Counted from the first letter of the stretch, positions 1 through 9,260 are shown. The stretch is 64,000 nucleotides of DNA from Wenyingzhuangia fucanilytica (GCF_001697185.1 NZ_CP014224.1:3084501-3148500); one strand, 5' to 3'. Numbers and translations are program-made. The notes: generated by a model not told the origin, from the sequence alone.

Positions 1-623
1 TTTTTAACTGCTTTTTGAATGTTTAATCTTTCTTTATTCTGAACAAAATCATTGTAAAAAGAAATATAATGAGGCATTTTTTGCTTTGTTCTAGCGTTTT
101 TAATGTAGGCCACCCCTCTTAATTTCCACCAAAACAATTTAGCTCCTGTAGGAAATCTCATTTCAAAATCAGAAACTCCTGCCCAAGAAATTATATTTTT
201 TACTCGACGATCTTCACTTGCTTTTAAGGTTACAATTCCACCACCTCTAGAATGTCCTATTAAAGTAATATCATCAACATTAATTTCCTCAGCAAATGAT
301 GGATTCTTTGTGATTTCATCTAATACAACTTCTAAATCATCTAATTCTTTGGTTAAGGTATTTTTTCCAAAAGCTTTTAAATCTGGAAAATCAATTGGCT
401 GTTCAACTGTTCCACCATTAAAAGCAAAACTAAATTTTGCAAAAAAGAAACCTTGTTTGGCAAATTCAGTAGCCATTAAATTCCAAGCTCCCCAATCTTT
501 ATATCCCTTATATCCGTGACAGAAAATAACCACTGGTTTTTGCACCTTATTCTTGGTGTAATGAAAATCAGTTAAAATAGGTTTTTGATGTTTTCCTGAA
601 ATCTGGATATTCTTTTGAACCAT
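1..623 (-). CDS. alpha/beta hydrolase, C-terminus cut off by window edge
   Basis: The reading frame is open from the ATG at 621-623 to the left edge (207 codons), so the end of the protein is missing. The product starts MVQKNIQISGKH and has no signal peptide. It shows the hydrolase oxyanion stretch VVIFCHGYKGYKDWGAW near residues 29-45 and a nucleophile elbow GHSRGG near residue 125, the Ser being the probable catalytic residue; the Asp and His of the triad would lie beyond the edge or near it. This is the dienelactone-hydrolase/prolyl-oligopeptidase-like type of cytoplasmic serine esterase; the substrate cannot be told. Its ATG overlaps the stop of the AddB-like gene (TAATG), so the two are probably translated together from one leftward transcript. 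Confidence 0.85.
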   Translation of the reverse strand, partial: MVQKNIQISGKHQKPILTDFHYTKNKVQKPVVIFCHGYKGYKDWGAWNLMATEFAKQGFFFAKFSFAFNGGTVEQPIDFPDLKAFGKNTLTKELDDLEVVLDEITKNPSFAEEINVDDITLIGHSRGGGIVTLKASEDRRVKNIISWAGVSDFEMRFPTGAKLFWWKLRGVAYIKNARTKQKMPHYISFYNDFVQNKERLNIQKAVK

Positions 624-3376
624 TACGCTTCTTGTTTATAGGGGTTATCTAAATTTTCTACAAAAGTAAGTTTGTTATCTAAAATCTCATCAATTAATGC
701 GAATAAACTCTGTTTGAAATCTTCTAAATATGATTTTGTAACTCGATAATCTTTAACTCTTGAATTACTAGAAAAATTCATCCCCAAAAAGCCTTCTTTA
801 AAATTTTTAAACGAATAAATTCCTGTCTGAAGTTCATATTTATCCATATCAAAACCCTTATCTTCAGTATACAACAACACATAGGTCATTACCTGAACAA
901 TTTTATGGTATTTAAAATCTGTAGTTGCCAAACTTAAATCTCCCAGTTTTAAATCCGTAGATTTTACCATACCTGTTTTGTAATCTACAATTCTTCTAAC
1001 ACCATCAACCTCATCAACCCTATCAATTTTTCCTTTTAAATTGATTTGATGACCATTTGGTGTTGTTAACGCTATTTTATACTCCCTTTCTAAATCTTTA
1101 ACTACAATTTGTTTTCCTGATTTAACTTCGGCTAATTCTTTATTTAAAAAATTCAACACAAATTGTTCTGCTACCTCACTAATCAACCTGTTTTTACCAA
1201 TATTGATATCTCCATCTTTAAAATGTTCTTTAAATTTAGATTCAACCATTTTTTTGGCACCAGATTTCATCACTTTTAAATCCTCTGCAATCAATATTTT
1301 GTTAACATAGTCTTTATACAAAAACTCTAAAGAATCGTGCACAACGGTTCCTAGGGTATTACTAGCTACTTCCTCTTCTACCTTGTCTGTTTCCTTAATT
1401 TTTAAAACTATTTTATTGTAAAAAGTCAAAGGATCATTAATATACTCGGTAATTCTACTTGGCGATGCTCCCTTTGTAAAATAAGCTTGTAGTAACTCCA
1501 TAACTCTTGGCGTTTTTTCAACCTCAACAGCATTGGTATTGGTACTACAAATATTTGCCACAATGTTTCTATGCGTTACATCTTCTTCCTTATCAATCAT
1601 TAATTGAGTTAAAAACCTACTCATTTCTCCTCCTCCAAAATCATCAGATTTTGTATTGTACAATAAATAAACATTTTCTGCTCTTTGAATCAACCTGTAA
1701 AAGTGATACGAGAAAATAGCATCTTTAGCCAAATAAGTTGGCATGTTAAATTGTTTTTTAACTTCAAAAGAAATAAAAGACCGTTCGCTCCCCCCGGTTG
1801 GTAAAACACCTTCGTTTACAGAGGTAATAATAACGTTTTTAAAGTCTAAACAACGGGTTTCTAACATTCCCATTAGCTGCATTCCTTCTAAAGCCTCTCC
1901 TCTAAAATCAATACTTTCTAAAGGCAATATTTTTTTAAATATTTTATATAATACCTTTATGTTATTGATGTATTTGTACTCTAAATTTAGAGTTGAAATT
2001 TCTTGAAAAACCTTTCTAAACCCTTCTACATACAACAATTCAACTCCTTCTAACTTTTGATTTAAATGATTGATGAACTGAATAATTCTTTCAATAAAAT
2101 CAGTAATATTTTGTACAGACTCAAACAAATCTCCCAACTTTTGATCTAAACCAGCCGTGATACAAAAAGTTTTAATTTGCTCTTGTGTAACAAATACTAA
2201 ATTATTCTGTGTGATGGTTTTTATAACCTTTTCGCTATTACTATTTGTGATTTTTGAAATATACGGATGCCTTAAAAAGGATAAAATATCTTTATAATAA
2301 AAGGCATTTTTCCCTAGTTTTTCTTTGTTTAAATGCAACTCAAAAACAGACTGAAACAAACCAGACAAAGGGATATTACTTAGTTGATATCCCATAGTAA
2401 TATTTACCTTGTTTACAGATGCTGGAATTGAATTTAACACCACCGGTAAAATTGTTTCTTCTGCCAAGACCAAAGCCGTATCTTTTGGAACCAACTCTTT
2501 TTCTAACAAAGTAGTAATAGACTTAATTCCTGTAACATTTAGTGGACTACCTAAAATCTGGATATTCTTTTTAGCTCCAAAATGACTGTTCACCCAATTT
2601 TTCCTATTTCCATTTTGTAAACAATCCCATTCATTAAAAAACTTTCTCATAAAAGTTCCAGCCTCATGTTCACTATTAATATAATAAGCATCAGCATCCC
2701 AATAAATATGATTCTGTTCTAGTGATAAAAAACTTTTAAATATTTCTTCTTCCGCCTGATTTAAGGCATTAAACCCGACAAAGTGAAAACAATTTTCTGA
2801 ATGATTTTTTAAATACTCTTGATGTTTTTCATAGGCTTGTTTATAAACCAATCCTTGATAACCTGCTTTTTTATCCATCAAAACCTCATTCAGTTTTTGA
2901 TAATACAAATACAAATCTCCCACAAAACTCATATAGTTTTTAACAGTATCTGTAACCTCATCCTTAGAGGGTGACCAATCTTTTATTTTTTGAATATCTG
3001 TTAAATATGAAAAAATTTCGGAGGCATTAACAAGATGTCTATCTATTTCGTTAAAATCTTGAATTACAATAGTAGCCCAACCAATAAATCTTTCAAAAGT
3101 ATCTGCTTCTGTTTTTTGATTTTCTTGCTTATAAATTTTAAAAAACTCAAACAACAAAGAAACTTGATCCATAGTTTCTATACCCGAAATTTCTTTGATA
3201 AAATTTTCAATGCTAATTATTTTTGGCAAAAAAAATACCCTCCCTTTTAATTCATCTTTAAAAGCATTTTTTAGATAAATTCCTGCACGTTCACTTGGAA
3301 CAACACAAACCGTATTCTTATAGTTATTGGTAGTATTTACAATGGCTAAAGCTGTTTCTTGTAAGAATGTTTTCAT
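623..3376 (-). CDS. AddB-like PD-(D/E)XK nuclease subunit
   Basis: A 917-residue protein of the AddB/RexB-like family, the partner of an AddA-type helicase in double-strand-break end resection. The N-terminal part (VPSERAGIYLKNAF, residues about 27-40) resembles the inactivated helicase domain of AddB. The C-terminal nuclease is intact: D785 in GKIDRVD, DYKTG at 798-802 and a QxxxY motif at 828-832. The four cysteines that hold the Fe-S cluster in Bacillus AddB are not visible; the usual first-Cys position reads INDPLTFYNK and the protein ends soon after the nuclease core with no Cys. The AddA-like partner lies 2.3 kb upstream at 5639-8755, separated by two outer-membrane genes. It is read leftwards after a terminator at 3386-3420 and overlaps the following hydrolase by one base. 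Confidence 0.85.
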   Translation of the reverse strand: MKTFLQETALAIVNTTNNYKNTVCVVPSERAGIYLKNAFKDELKGRVFFLPKIISIENFIKEISGIETMDQVSLLFEFFKIYKQENQKTEADTFERFIGWATIVIQDFNEIDRHLVNASEIFSYLTDIQKIKDWSPSKDEVTDTVKNYMSFVGDLYLYYQKLNEVLMDKKAGYQGLVYKQAYEKHQEYLKNHSENCFHFVGFNALNQAEEEIFKSFLSLEQNHIYWDADAYYINSEHEAGTFMRKFFNEWDCLQNGNRKNWVNSHFGAKKNIQILGSPLNVTGIKSITTLLEKELVPKDTALVLAEETILPVVLNSIPASVNKVNITMGYQLSNIPLSGLFQSVFELHLNKEKLGKNAFYYKDILSFLRHPYISKITNSNSEKVIKTITQNNLVFVTQEQIKTFCITAGLDQKLGDLFESVQNITDFIERIIQFINHLNQKLEGVELLYVEGFRKVFQEISTLNLEYKYINNIKVLYKIFKKILPLESIDFRGEALEGMQLMGMLETRCLDFKNVIITSVNEGVLPTGGSERSFISFEVKKQFNMPTYLAKDAIFSYHFYRLIQRAENVYLLYNTKSDDFGGGEMSRFLTQLMIDKEEDVTHRNIVANICSTNTNAVEVEKTPRVMELLQAYFTKGASPSRITEYINDPLTFYNKIVLKIKETDKVEEEVASNTLGTVVHDSLEFLYKDYVNKILIAEDLKVMKSGAKKMVESKFKEHFKDGDINIGKNRLISEVAEQFVLNFLNKELAEVKSGKQIVVKDLEREYKIALTTPNGHQINLKGKIDRVDEVDGVRRIVDYKTGMVKSTDLKLGDLSLATTDFKYHKIVQVMTYVLLYTEDKGFDMDKYELQTGIYSFKNFKEGFLGMNFSSNSRVKDYRVTKSYLEDFKQSLFALIDEILDNKLTFVENLDNPYKQEA

Positions 3377-3385
3377 AAAGTAAAA

Positions 3386-3420
3386 TCAAAAAAAAACCGT
3401 TCCTTAAAGGAACGGTTTTT
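3386..3420 (-). terminator. intrinsic terminator after the OmpA gene
   Basis: Near-perfect hairpin with arms AAACCGTTCC and GGAACGGTTT followed, on the minus strand, by a run of about ten T. It follows the stop of the OmpA-like gene at 3443 and precedes the AddB-like start at 3376. Confidence 0.85.
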
Positions 3421-3442
3421 AAAGTATTATAAAAAGTTTTTA

Positions 3443-4840
3443 TTATTCAGATTCTATAGCAGATAAAACAACACGTCTGTTTAATGCTCTACCTGTAGCA
3501 GTTTTATTACTAGCAATTGGGTTAGCTTCTCCATAACCTACAGCATGTAAACGCCAATCTTCAATTCCTTTTGATGTTAAATAATCTACTACTGCTTGAG
3601 CTCTCTCTTGAGATAATTTTAAGTTTTTAGCATCATCTCCAGCACTATCAGAGTGTCCTTCAACATTAAAACGAACTCCATCAAACTCTTTCATTACGTC
3701 AACAATAACATCTAAGGTTTTTGTTACACCTCCTTTAAAAACTGCCTTACCAGAGTTAAACTGAATAGTTTTTGCATAAGTTCCTAATTTCTTTTTAGCT
3801 TCTTCTGTTAACTTAACTGGACATCCATTATTTTCTTTCGGTCCTCTTTCGTTAATACAGTTATCTAAATTATCTGTAACACCGTCACCATCTGTATCTG
3901 CCCAAGGACATCCATTATTTTCAATTGGTCCAAAAGTATTAGGACATTTATCATTGTTATCAGATAATCCATCTTTATCAGAATCTGGACAACCTCCATC
4001 TTTAGCTTCACCTGCTAAATTTGGACATTTATCTTCTGAATCAATCACACCATCACCATCTGAATCTGGACAACCTTTAGTTGCTTCTGTACCTGCTAAT
4101 TCTGGACAAGCATCATCTTTATCAGCAATACCATCACCATCTATATCAGAACATCCAAATAATTCTGGTTTACCAGCAATTTGTGGACATAAATCATCAG
4201 CATCTAAGACTCCATCTCCATCAGTATCTTTCGCTCCAAATCTAAATACTAAAGAAATAGAATGTTGAAAATGATATCCTGAATTTATATATGTTGCGTG
4301 TCCTAACTTTGTGTCTCCAAAAATAGCATCTGATTTGTATGAAGATTCAAAATTTAAACCTATTGATTCATTAAACCAAGTGTTAAAACCAATAGTAGGA
4401 GATACTGTCAGCGCTTCATCACCATCAACCCATACAGCCCCAAGACCAAATTTTACATACGGATCAAACCAACCAGACTCTCCAAACATATGATTCAAAT
4501 CGTAACGTAAACCTAAATCTAATGAATAGTAATTTTTTTCTGATACATCTCCCGCTGGTATTTTATCTAACGAATTGATTGCACCAGTAAAATCTGCAGA
4601 AAGCCCATGATCTAAATATCTTGCTACATACGCTCTTGATAAAACAGGAATCATATTCCAATCATGAGGACCAAAATAGTCTTCAATTTGATTTCCTAGT
4701 CTAGAAACGCCATATGGTGATACATCAACCATATTAATCCCAACCCCAATGGCCCATGGATGTTTTTCATCTTGTGCATTTGACTTTATCGCGGTAAAGA
4801 CTAATAAAACGATAAGTGATAGTGCTTTAAAGTTTTTCAT
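3443..4840 (-). CDS. OmpA-family outer-membrane protein with TSP3 repeats
   Basis: A 465-residue exported protein. Residues 1-22 are a signal peptide ending SNAQ. Residues about 25-205 form an outer-membrane beta-barrel domain ending in GYHFQHSISLVFRFG. Residues about 206-340 hold thrombospondin type 3 calcium-binding repeats of the form DxDGDGVxDxxDxCP, about five times, and residues about 350-460 are the OmpA peptidoglycan-binding domain (FNVEGHSDSAGDDAKNLKLS, then RALNRRVV). The expected role is to anchor the outer membrane to peptidoglycan. The gene upstream encodes only the same barrel, so the pair looks like a tandem duplication with domain gain or loss. It has its own -7 element at 4866-4873 and terminators on both sides, so it is probably a single-gene unit. 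Confidence 0.92.
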   Translation of the reverse strand: MKNFKALSLIVLLVFTAIKSNAQDEKHPWAIGVGINMVDVSPYGVSRLGNQIEDYFGPHDWNMIPVLSRAYVARYLDHGLSADFTGAINSLDKIPAGDVSEKNYYSLDLGLRYDLNHMFGESGWFDPYVKFGLGAVWVDGDEALTVSPTIGFNTWFNESIGLNFESSYKSDAIFGDTKLGHATYINSGYHFQHSISLVFRFGAKDTDGDGVLDADDLCPQIAGKPELFGCSDIDGDGIADKDDACPELAGTEATKGCPDSDGDGVIDSEDKCPNLAGEAKDGGCPDSDKDGLSDNNDKCPNTFGPIENNGCPWADTDGDGVTDNLDNCINERGPKENNGCPVKLTEEAKKKLGTYAKTIQFNSGKAVFKGGVTKTLDVIVDVMKEFDGVRFNVEGHSDSAGDDAKNLKLSQERAQAVVDYLTSKGIEDWRLHAVGYGEANPIASNKTATGRALNRRVVLSAIESE

Positions 4841-4865
4841 ATTTTCTTTATTTTTTTATTTAATG

Positions 4866-4873
4866 CAAATATA
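4866..4873 (-). promoter_or_regulatory. -7 promoter element of the OmpA gene
   Basis: Minus strand reads TATATTTG, matching the Bacteroidota -7 consensus TAnnTTTG, 25 nt before the ATG at 4840. A perfect 8-bp inverted repeat lies just upstream, across the -33 region. Confidence 0.6.
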
Positions 4874-4881
4874 ACAAAAAA

Positions 4882-4905
4882 TAACATACGTTAGTTTGTA
4901 TGTTA
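4882..4905. promoter_or_regulatory. operator-like inverted repeat upstream of the OmpA gene
   Basis: TAACATAC at 4882-4889 and GTATGTTA at 4898-4905 are perfect 8-bp inverted arms with an 8-nt spacer. They cover the region where the -33 element of the OmpA promoter should be, as a dimeric repressor or activator site would. The binding protein is unknown. Confidence 0.4.
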
Positions 4906-4916
4906 ATTTACTCTAT

Positions 4917-4955
4917 AAAAAAAGCCACGATATGTAATAACGTGGCTTTTTTTAT
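4917..4955 (-). terminator. intrinsic terminator after the barrel paralogue
   Basis: Hairpin GCCACG ... CGTGGC with A and T tracts on both sides; on the minus strand it ends the transcript of the 4971-5573 gene. Confidence 0.85.
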
Positions 4956-4970
4956 TTTTAAATATTAAAT

Positions 4971-5573
4971 CTATTGGTTTTCTTTAAATTTAAACACTAA
5001 AGAAATAGAGTGTTGAAAATGATATCCTGAAGGAATTGCATCTGTAGTATTTCCCACTAAAGTAGAAGCTTTGTAAGCTGATTCAAAATTTAAACCTACT
5101 GTTTCGTTAAACCAAGTGTTAAATCCATAACTAGGAGAAATAACTAATCCTAAGCCATCACCATCTGTCCAAGCCGTACCTAAACCTAATTTTACATAAG
5201 GATCAAACCAACCTGTGTGACCAAATAAATTGTTTAAGTCATAACGAGCACCTAAGTCAATAGAATAATATGGTTTGTCGCTAGCATTTGCAGAATCAAC
5301 AATGTTTATAGACCCCGCAGCATCTACTACAATCCCAGAAGTTAAATATCTAGCAACATACACTCTTGATAACAAAGATAATGATTGCCAATCTTGTGTA
5401 CCAAGATAATCCTTAATTTGATCACCTACATTTCCTAATCCAGCTGGAGAAACATCAACAAAGTTTGCTCCAAAACCAACAGCCCATACGTTTTCTTCGT
5501 CTTGAGCATTTGCTTTAAATGAAATCAACGAAACAACTAAAGCCAATAACAATAACACTTTTGAATTCTTCAT
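4971..5573 (-). CDS. outer-membrane beta-barrel protein, barrel-only paralogue of the OmpA gene
   Basis: A 200-residue exported protein with signal peptide residues 1-23 (cleavage after KANAQ). The mature part aligns along its whole length with residues 25-205 of the downstream OmpA-like protein: both share FVDVSP/MVDVSP, SRVYVARYL, YDLN, GWFDPYVK, GFNTWFNE, GLNFES and the C-terminal GYHFQHSISLVFKF. It lacks TSP3 repeats and the peptidoglycan-binding domain and ends soon after the last barrel strand, with KENQ. It is therefore a free outer-membrane barrel, function unknown. A consensus -7 element lies at 5595-5602 and a terminator follows at 4917-4955, so it is transcribed alone. Confidence 0.88.
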   Translation of the reverse strand: MKNSKVLLLLALVVSLISFKANAQDEENVWAVGFGANFVDVSPAGLGNVGDQIKDYLGTQDWQSLSLLSRVYVARYLTSGIVVDAAGSINIVDSANASDKPYYSIDLGARYDLNNLFGHTGWFDPYVKLGLGTAWTDGDGLGLVISPSYGFNTWFNETVGLNFESAYKASTLVGNTTDAIPSGYHFQHSISLVFKFKENQ

Positions 5574-5594
5574 ATTTTTAGTTTTATATTATGT

Positions 5595-5602
5595 CAAATA
5601 TA
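5595..5602 (-). promoter_or_regulatory. -7 promoter element of the barrel paralogue
   Basis: Minus strand TATATTTG, exact match to TAnnTTTG, 21 nt before the ATG at 5573. Confidence 0.55.
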
Positions 5603-5638
5603 AAAAAAATAACATATTTTATTAGCTATATCTTATTT

Positions 5639-8600
5639 TTATACACTTTTAACCTCTACTACCTCATTACAATACACTAGCAACCTCTTATTTACCTTAT
5701 ACCCTAGTCCTATTAAAACATTAGCATAGTTTTCTATTTGCAGCTCATGTGAAGTATTAAAAACACCTGTTTTATAATCAATAATCACCGCTTCTGTTCC
5801 TTTAAAAACCACCCTATCCATAATGTTTATTTCTCCACTATGTGTTAAGAACGATCTTTCTGTATATACCTCTAAATCTTGTTGATAATATTTTGTTAGC
5901 AACGGATGACAAACTACTTTTTGTATTAAATTTTTAGCGTTTTTAGAAAACTCCATAGGTAAACCTTGCTGATCTATATAACTATTTGCCAAATCAAGAT
6001 CCTTAACAGATATAATTTTTTCAAAAGCGTTATGAATTAAATTACCATACAACCTTGCCTCATCGGTTTCGCTTTCATTTTGTACAATAAAAATTTGATT
6101 GTCTTTTTTATCAACACTAAAAAACTCTTCCATCAAATAATCATCCTTAGAATCTTCTACTTTAGACAATCTTTTATTTTCTCCAATTTCATAAATCAAC
6201 CCTCCATTTTTTTGAGCCATATATTCTTTAAAATAATCTGAAAACTGTTTTGGAGAATCAACATTTCCATTTTTGGTATCACACAAAATATACAATTGCT
6301 CTTCTGCTCTAGTTAGAGCAACATACAAAAGATTAAAATTGTCTAACTGAGTTTCTGCATTAAGTTTTTTTAACTGCTCTTCTCCTTGATTTCCATAAAA
6401 AGACAACTTAGTTGATGCCTGTATTTGAAAACTCTCAAAACCATCAAACAATTTACTCTCATTGGTTTTATACCATATTTTTTCTCTTTTGATGTCTTCT
6501 GTATTTAAATCAAAAGGAAAAATAACCACAGGAAACTCCAATCCTTTAGATTTATGAATGGTCATAATCTGCACCGCATTTTCACTAGGAGCTACTTCTA
6601 CTTTTAAATTCTTTTTTTTCTTATCCCAATAAGATAAAAACATTTGTAAACTCCCAGATTCTTTTAATTGATATTGTAATACCACATCTAAAAACGCTTG
6701 TACAAATACATCTGATATTGGTTGAAAGTTAAAAACACGAATTAAATATTCTATCCCATCATATAAAGACATGGCGAAAAAAGTTGTTAAACTAAAATCA
6801 ATCTCTAAATAAGTAAACAACTCCTCAGGACTCGTTTTAGTTAAACAGTGTTCGTAAAATTCATGCTCTGATACCTGAATATTTAAGTAGCTGTGTAAAT
6901 AATACAAAATTTGAATCAAGACTTCTTTATCTTGTGGGTTTTCTATCCATCTTAATAAAAAAACAAATATTTGAACAACCTTATTATTTTTTAGCAATAA
7001 ACTATCTGGAGAAATTACTTCTATTCCTTTAGACACCAAATAATCGGCAACTACAATTCCATTATTTTTATTTCTTGTTAACACACAAATATCACCATAG
7101 TTAAAACCCTTAGACTTTATCTCTAAAATCATTTGATGGATTTTATCAGGATATACTTCTTCTAACACAAAGTCTTCATCACGCTCAAAAACCTCTAAAC
7201 GTACATATCCTCCTATCTTGGTATTGGTTTGTTGATATTTTTCTTGAGCATAGATATTTTGATACTCAGGCTCTTTTATATACGATGATAAAAAAGCAAA
7301 AAAGTCGTTATTAAAGTTGATGACATTACTGTAACTTCTATAGTTTGTTCCTAGAGTCACTACTTTTTTATCTACATGAAATAAATCATGATTGGCTTCA
7401 TCCGAAAGCGCAACAAATTGCGAAGCTTTTCCTCCTCTCCATCTGTAAATAGATTGTTTGGCATCTCCCACTAACATTAACTGCCCACTTCCTTGCGACA
7501 AAGCATTAGCAATTAAAGGAATTAAATTTTCCCATTGCAATTCGGAAGTATCTTGCATTTCATCAATAAAAAAATATTGAAATTTCTCTCCCAAACGCTC
7601 ATAAATAAATGGAACAGGCTCGTTTTTTATTTGTTTACTAATCACACGATTAAACTCCGCGTTTACACAAATATTATTTTCCTCTTTTAATTGTACGTAT
7701 TCTTTGTTGATATGACTCAACACCGCCAAAGGAACTAATGATTTTAATATTTTTTTAACTAAAAAGTATTGACCTAAATGGTCTTGACATAATTTTTGAG
7801 AAATAGCATATACAGCAAATAACTCTTCTTGAATCAAATCAATTTTACCTCTATCTGCATTTTTTTTAGGATCCTTTGGTTTTGTTTTTGCATACAAAAC
7901 TCCCGACTCCATATTCCCAATCAATCTTTTTCCTGCTAACTCCTCCTCTTTTAACATCCAACTACCCAAAAACTTTTTAAAATAATTAGGCAAATCTCCG
8001 CTAGCAAAAGAACTATGTGCAATATCATTCTCATCAATTAAACCAATAGCTTGTTCTCCTATTTGTTTAAAAGCTTGTTCGGTGTCTTGTAAATATTTTT
8101 TAAGATTCTTTTCTAATTTTTGAAAATCAGAAAGATCTGTATTTACCAATTTAGAAACCTCAATTTCGTTTTCTTCATTTAACAAAAGTTTAGCAACATC
8201 TATTAAAGAAGCATTAATATTCCATGACTTATCATCATTAACCTGATGCAAGGTGTAATTTACCAAGGTTTCTGTTAAATCTTTATCTTCTCCAATTCTA
8301 GAAACCATCAAATCAATGGTTTCTTCTAACAAAGGATCGGTATCCATTTCTACCTCAAAATCTAGAGGTAAACCTAAATCCAAAGAAAAAGTTCTAATTA
8401 ATTTATGGGTAAAACTATCAATGGTATTGATATGAAAACTAGCGTAATTATAAAGAATGTTCTTTAAAATTCGTTGTGATTTTTCTTGAACAACATCAAA
8501 AGGCAGTCCGGTTTCTTTTAACAAATCACTAACAATATTGTTCTCTGTATTCTGAGCTGCATCTTTTAACGTTTTTAGCACACGCTGTTTCATTTCGGCA

Positions 8601-8755
8601 GCTGCTTTGTTGGTAAAAGTAATGGCTAGAATTTTCTGAAATTCGAACTCACTTTTAGCCAATAAAAGAATTTTTAAATATTCTTTTACTAGTGTAAAGG
8701 TTTTACCACTACCTGCCGAAGCATTATAAACTTTAAAGGGACTTTCTGAAATCAT
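5639..8755 (-). CDS. AddA-like UvrD-family helicase/exonuclease
   Basis: Start chosen at the ATG 8753-8755 (1038 residues), because the Walker A motif ASAGSGKT then falls at residues 12-19 as is usual; the frame stays open 33 codons further upstream, but that stretch overlaps the neighbouring gene and a hairpin. All superfamily 1A helicase motifs are visible: AITFTNKAAAEMK (Ia), FFIDEMQDT (II, with Met where Phe is usual), LVGDAKQSIYRWRGG (III), TLGTNYRS (IV), TIHKSKGLEFPVV (V) and LLYVALTRAEEQLY (VI). The C-terminus carries a complete PD-(D/E)XK nuclease: D980, DYKTG at 993-997 and QxxxY at 1006-1010. This is the motor and nuclease subunit of an AddAB-type recombination machine; the AddB-like partner is at 623-3376. 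Confidence 0.9.
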   Translation of the reverse strand: MISESPFKVYNASAGSGKTFTLVKEYLKILLLAKSEFEFQKILAITFTNKAAAEMKQRVLKTLKDAAQNTENNIVSDLLKETGLPFDVVQEKSQRILKNILYNYASFHINTIDSFTHKLIRTFSLDLGLPLDFEVEMDTDPLLEETIDLMVSRIGEDKDLTETLVNYTLHQVNDDKSWNINASLIDVAKLLLNEENEIEVSKLVNTDLSDFQKLEKNLKKYLQDTEQAFKQIGEQAIGLIDENDIAHSSFASGDLPNYFKKFLGSWMLKEEELAGKRLIGNMESGVLYAKTKPKDPKKNADRGKIDLIQEELFAVYAISQKLCQDHLGQYFLVKKILKSLVPLAVLSHINKEYVQLKEENNICVNAEFNRVISKQIKNEPVPFIYERLGEKFQYFFIDEMQDTSELQWENLIPLIANALSQGSGQLMLVGDAKQSIYRWRGGKASQFVALSDEANHDLFHVDKKVVTLGTNYRSYSNVINFNNDFFAFLSSYIKEPEYQNIYAQEKYQQTNTKIGGYVRLEVFERDEDFVLEEVYPDKIHQMILEIKSKGFNYGDICVLTRNKNNGIVVADYLVSKGIEVISPDSLLLKNNKVVQIFVFLLRWIENPQDKEVLIQILYYLHSYLNIQVSEHEFYEHCLTKTSPEELFTYLEIDFSLTTFFAMSLYDGIEYLIRVFNFQPISDVFVQAFLDVVLQYQLKESGSLQMFLSYWDKKKKNLKVEVAPSENAVQIMTIHKSKGLEFPVVIFPFDLNTEDIKREKIWYKTNESKLFDGFESFQIQASTKLSFYGNQGEEQLKKLNAETQLDNFNLLYVALTRAEEQLYILCDTKNGNVDSPKQFSDYFKEYMAQKNGGLIYEIGENKRLSKVEDSKDDYLMEEFFSVDKKDNQIFIVQNESETDEARLYGNLIHNAFEKIISVKDLDLANSYIDQQGLPMEFSKNAKNLIQKVVCHPLLTKYYQQDLEVYTERSFLTHSGEINIMDRVVFKGTEAVIIDYKTGVFNTSHELQIENYANVLIGLGYKVNKRLLVYCNEVVEVKSV

Positions 8756-8760
8756 AGCAC

Positions 8761-8798
8761 AAAAAAAAAGAGATGGTCTAAAATAAACAATCTCTTTT
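8761..8798 (-). terminator. hairpin with T-run directly before addA
   Basis: Arms AAAAGAGAT (8766-8774) and ATCTCTTTT (8790-8798), followed on the minus strand by about nine T. It has the form of an intrinsic terminator for the TerB-like gene, yet it ends only six bases before the chosen addA start codon. Confidence 0.65.
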
Positions 8799-8819
8799 AA
8801 AATAAGGTTAAAATAAAAA

Positions 8820-9260
8820 TTACTCTTTGGTCGAATTGGCTTTTCTAATAGCAACCGTAAATGTTTCTAAATCTGCATTAGACCTTGCTAATTCTACAGC
8901 AACCTTTACCACTTCTTCGTGTGTTTTTAATGGAAACCCAATTCCTACAGCCAACTTCTCTAATAATTTTAAAGACAAATCATAAGATTCTTTATCAACA
9001 TGTAACATGTTTGCTAAAGCATACAATCTTTCTATTCGCTCTTCGTAATTAGAAGGCGGGTTAATTGGGTATAAATCTGGATTACGAATGATACTCCTAA
9101 ACGCTAAATCACTTATTCCTAAATCGGCTTTTATTTTCTTTAGCAAAGTAATTTCTTCTCTAGATAATTTATTGTTAGACCTTGCTATTTTAACTATGCT
9201 TGCTAAGTGACCTCTATTCATTCTTTGAGTACCACTCAAAAAAATATTCATGATTGACAT
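8820..9260 (-). CDS. TerB-like small helical protein
   Basis: A 146-residue, mostly alpha-helical cytoplasmic protein without signal peptide. The pattern VKIARSNNKLSREEITLLKKIKADLGISDLAF followed by a second helical half with repeated acidic residues resembles TerB/DjlA-type tellurite-resistance fold proteins, which are usually annotated TerB family in this group. No catalytic motif is visible and the function is unknown. Start codons at 9260, 9251 (MNIFLSG) and 9221 (MNRGHL) are possible; the longest is given. The gene is followed by a hairpin and T-run and then by addA, read in the same direction. Confidence 0.6.
   Translation of the reverse strand: MSIMNIFLSGTQRMNRGHLASIVKIARSNNKLSREEITLLKKIKADLGISDLAFRSIIRNPDLYPINPPSNYEERIERLYALANMLHVDKESYDLSLKLLEKLAVGIGFPLKTHEEVVKVAVELARSNADLETFTVAIRKANSTKE

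Noticed and set aside
3954-4268. Open frame of 104 codons on the plus strand inside the OmpA gene
   Set aside because: It is the antisense shadow of the Asp-rich TSP3 repeats; the Ser/Pro-rich product has no features of a real protein.
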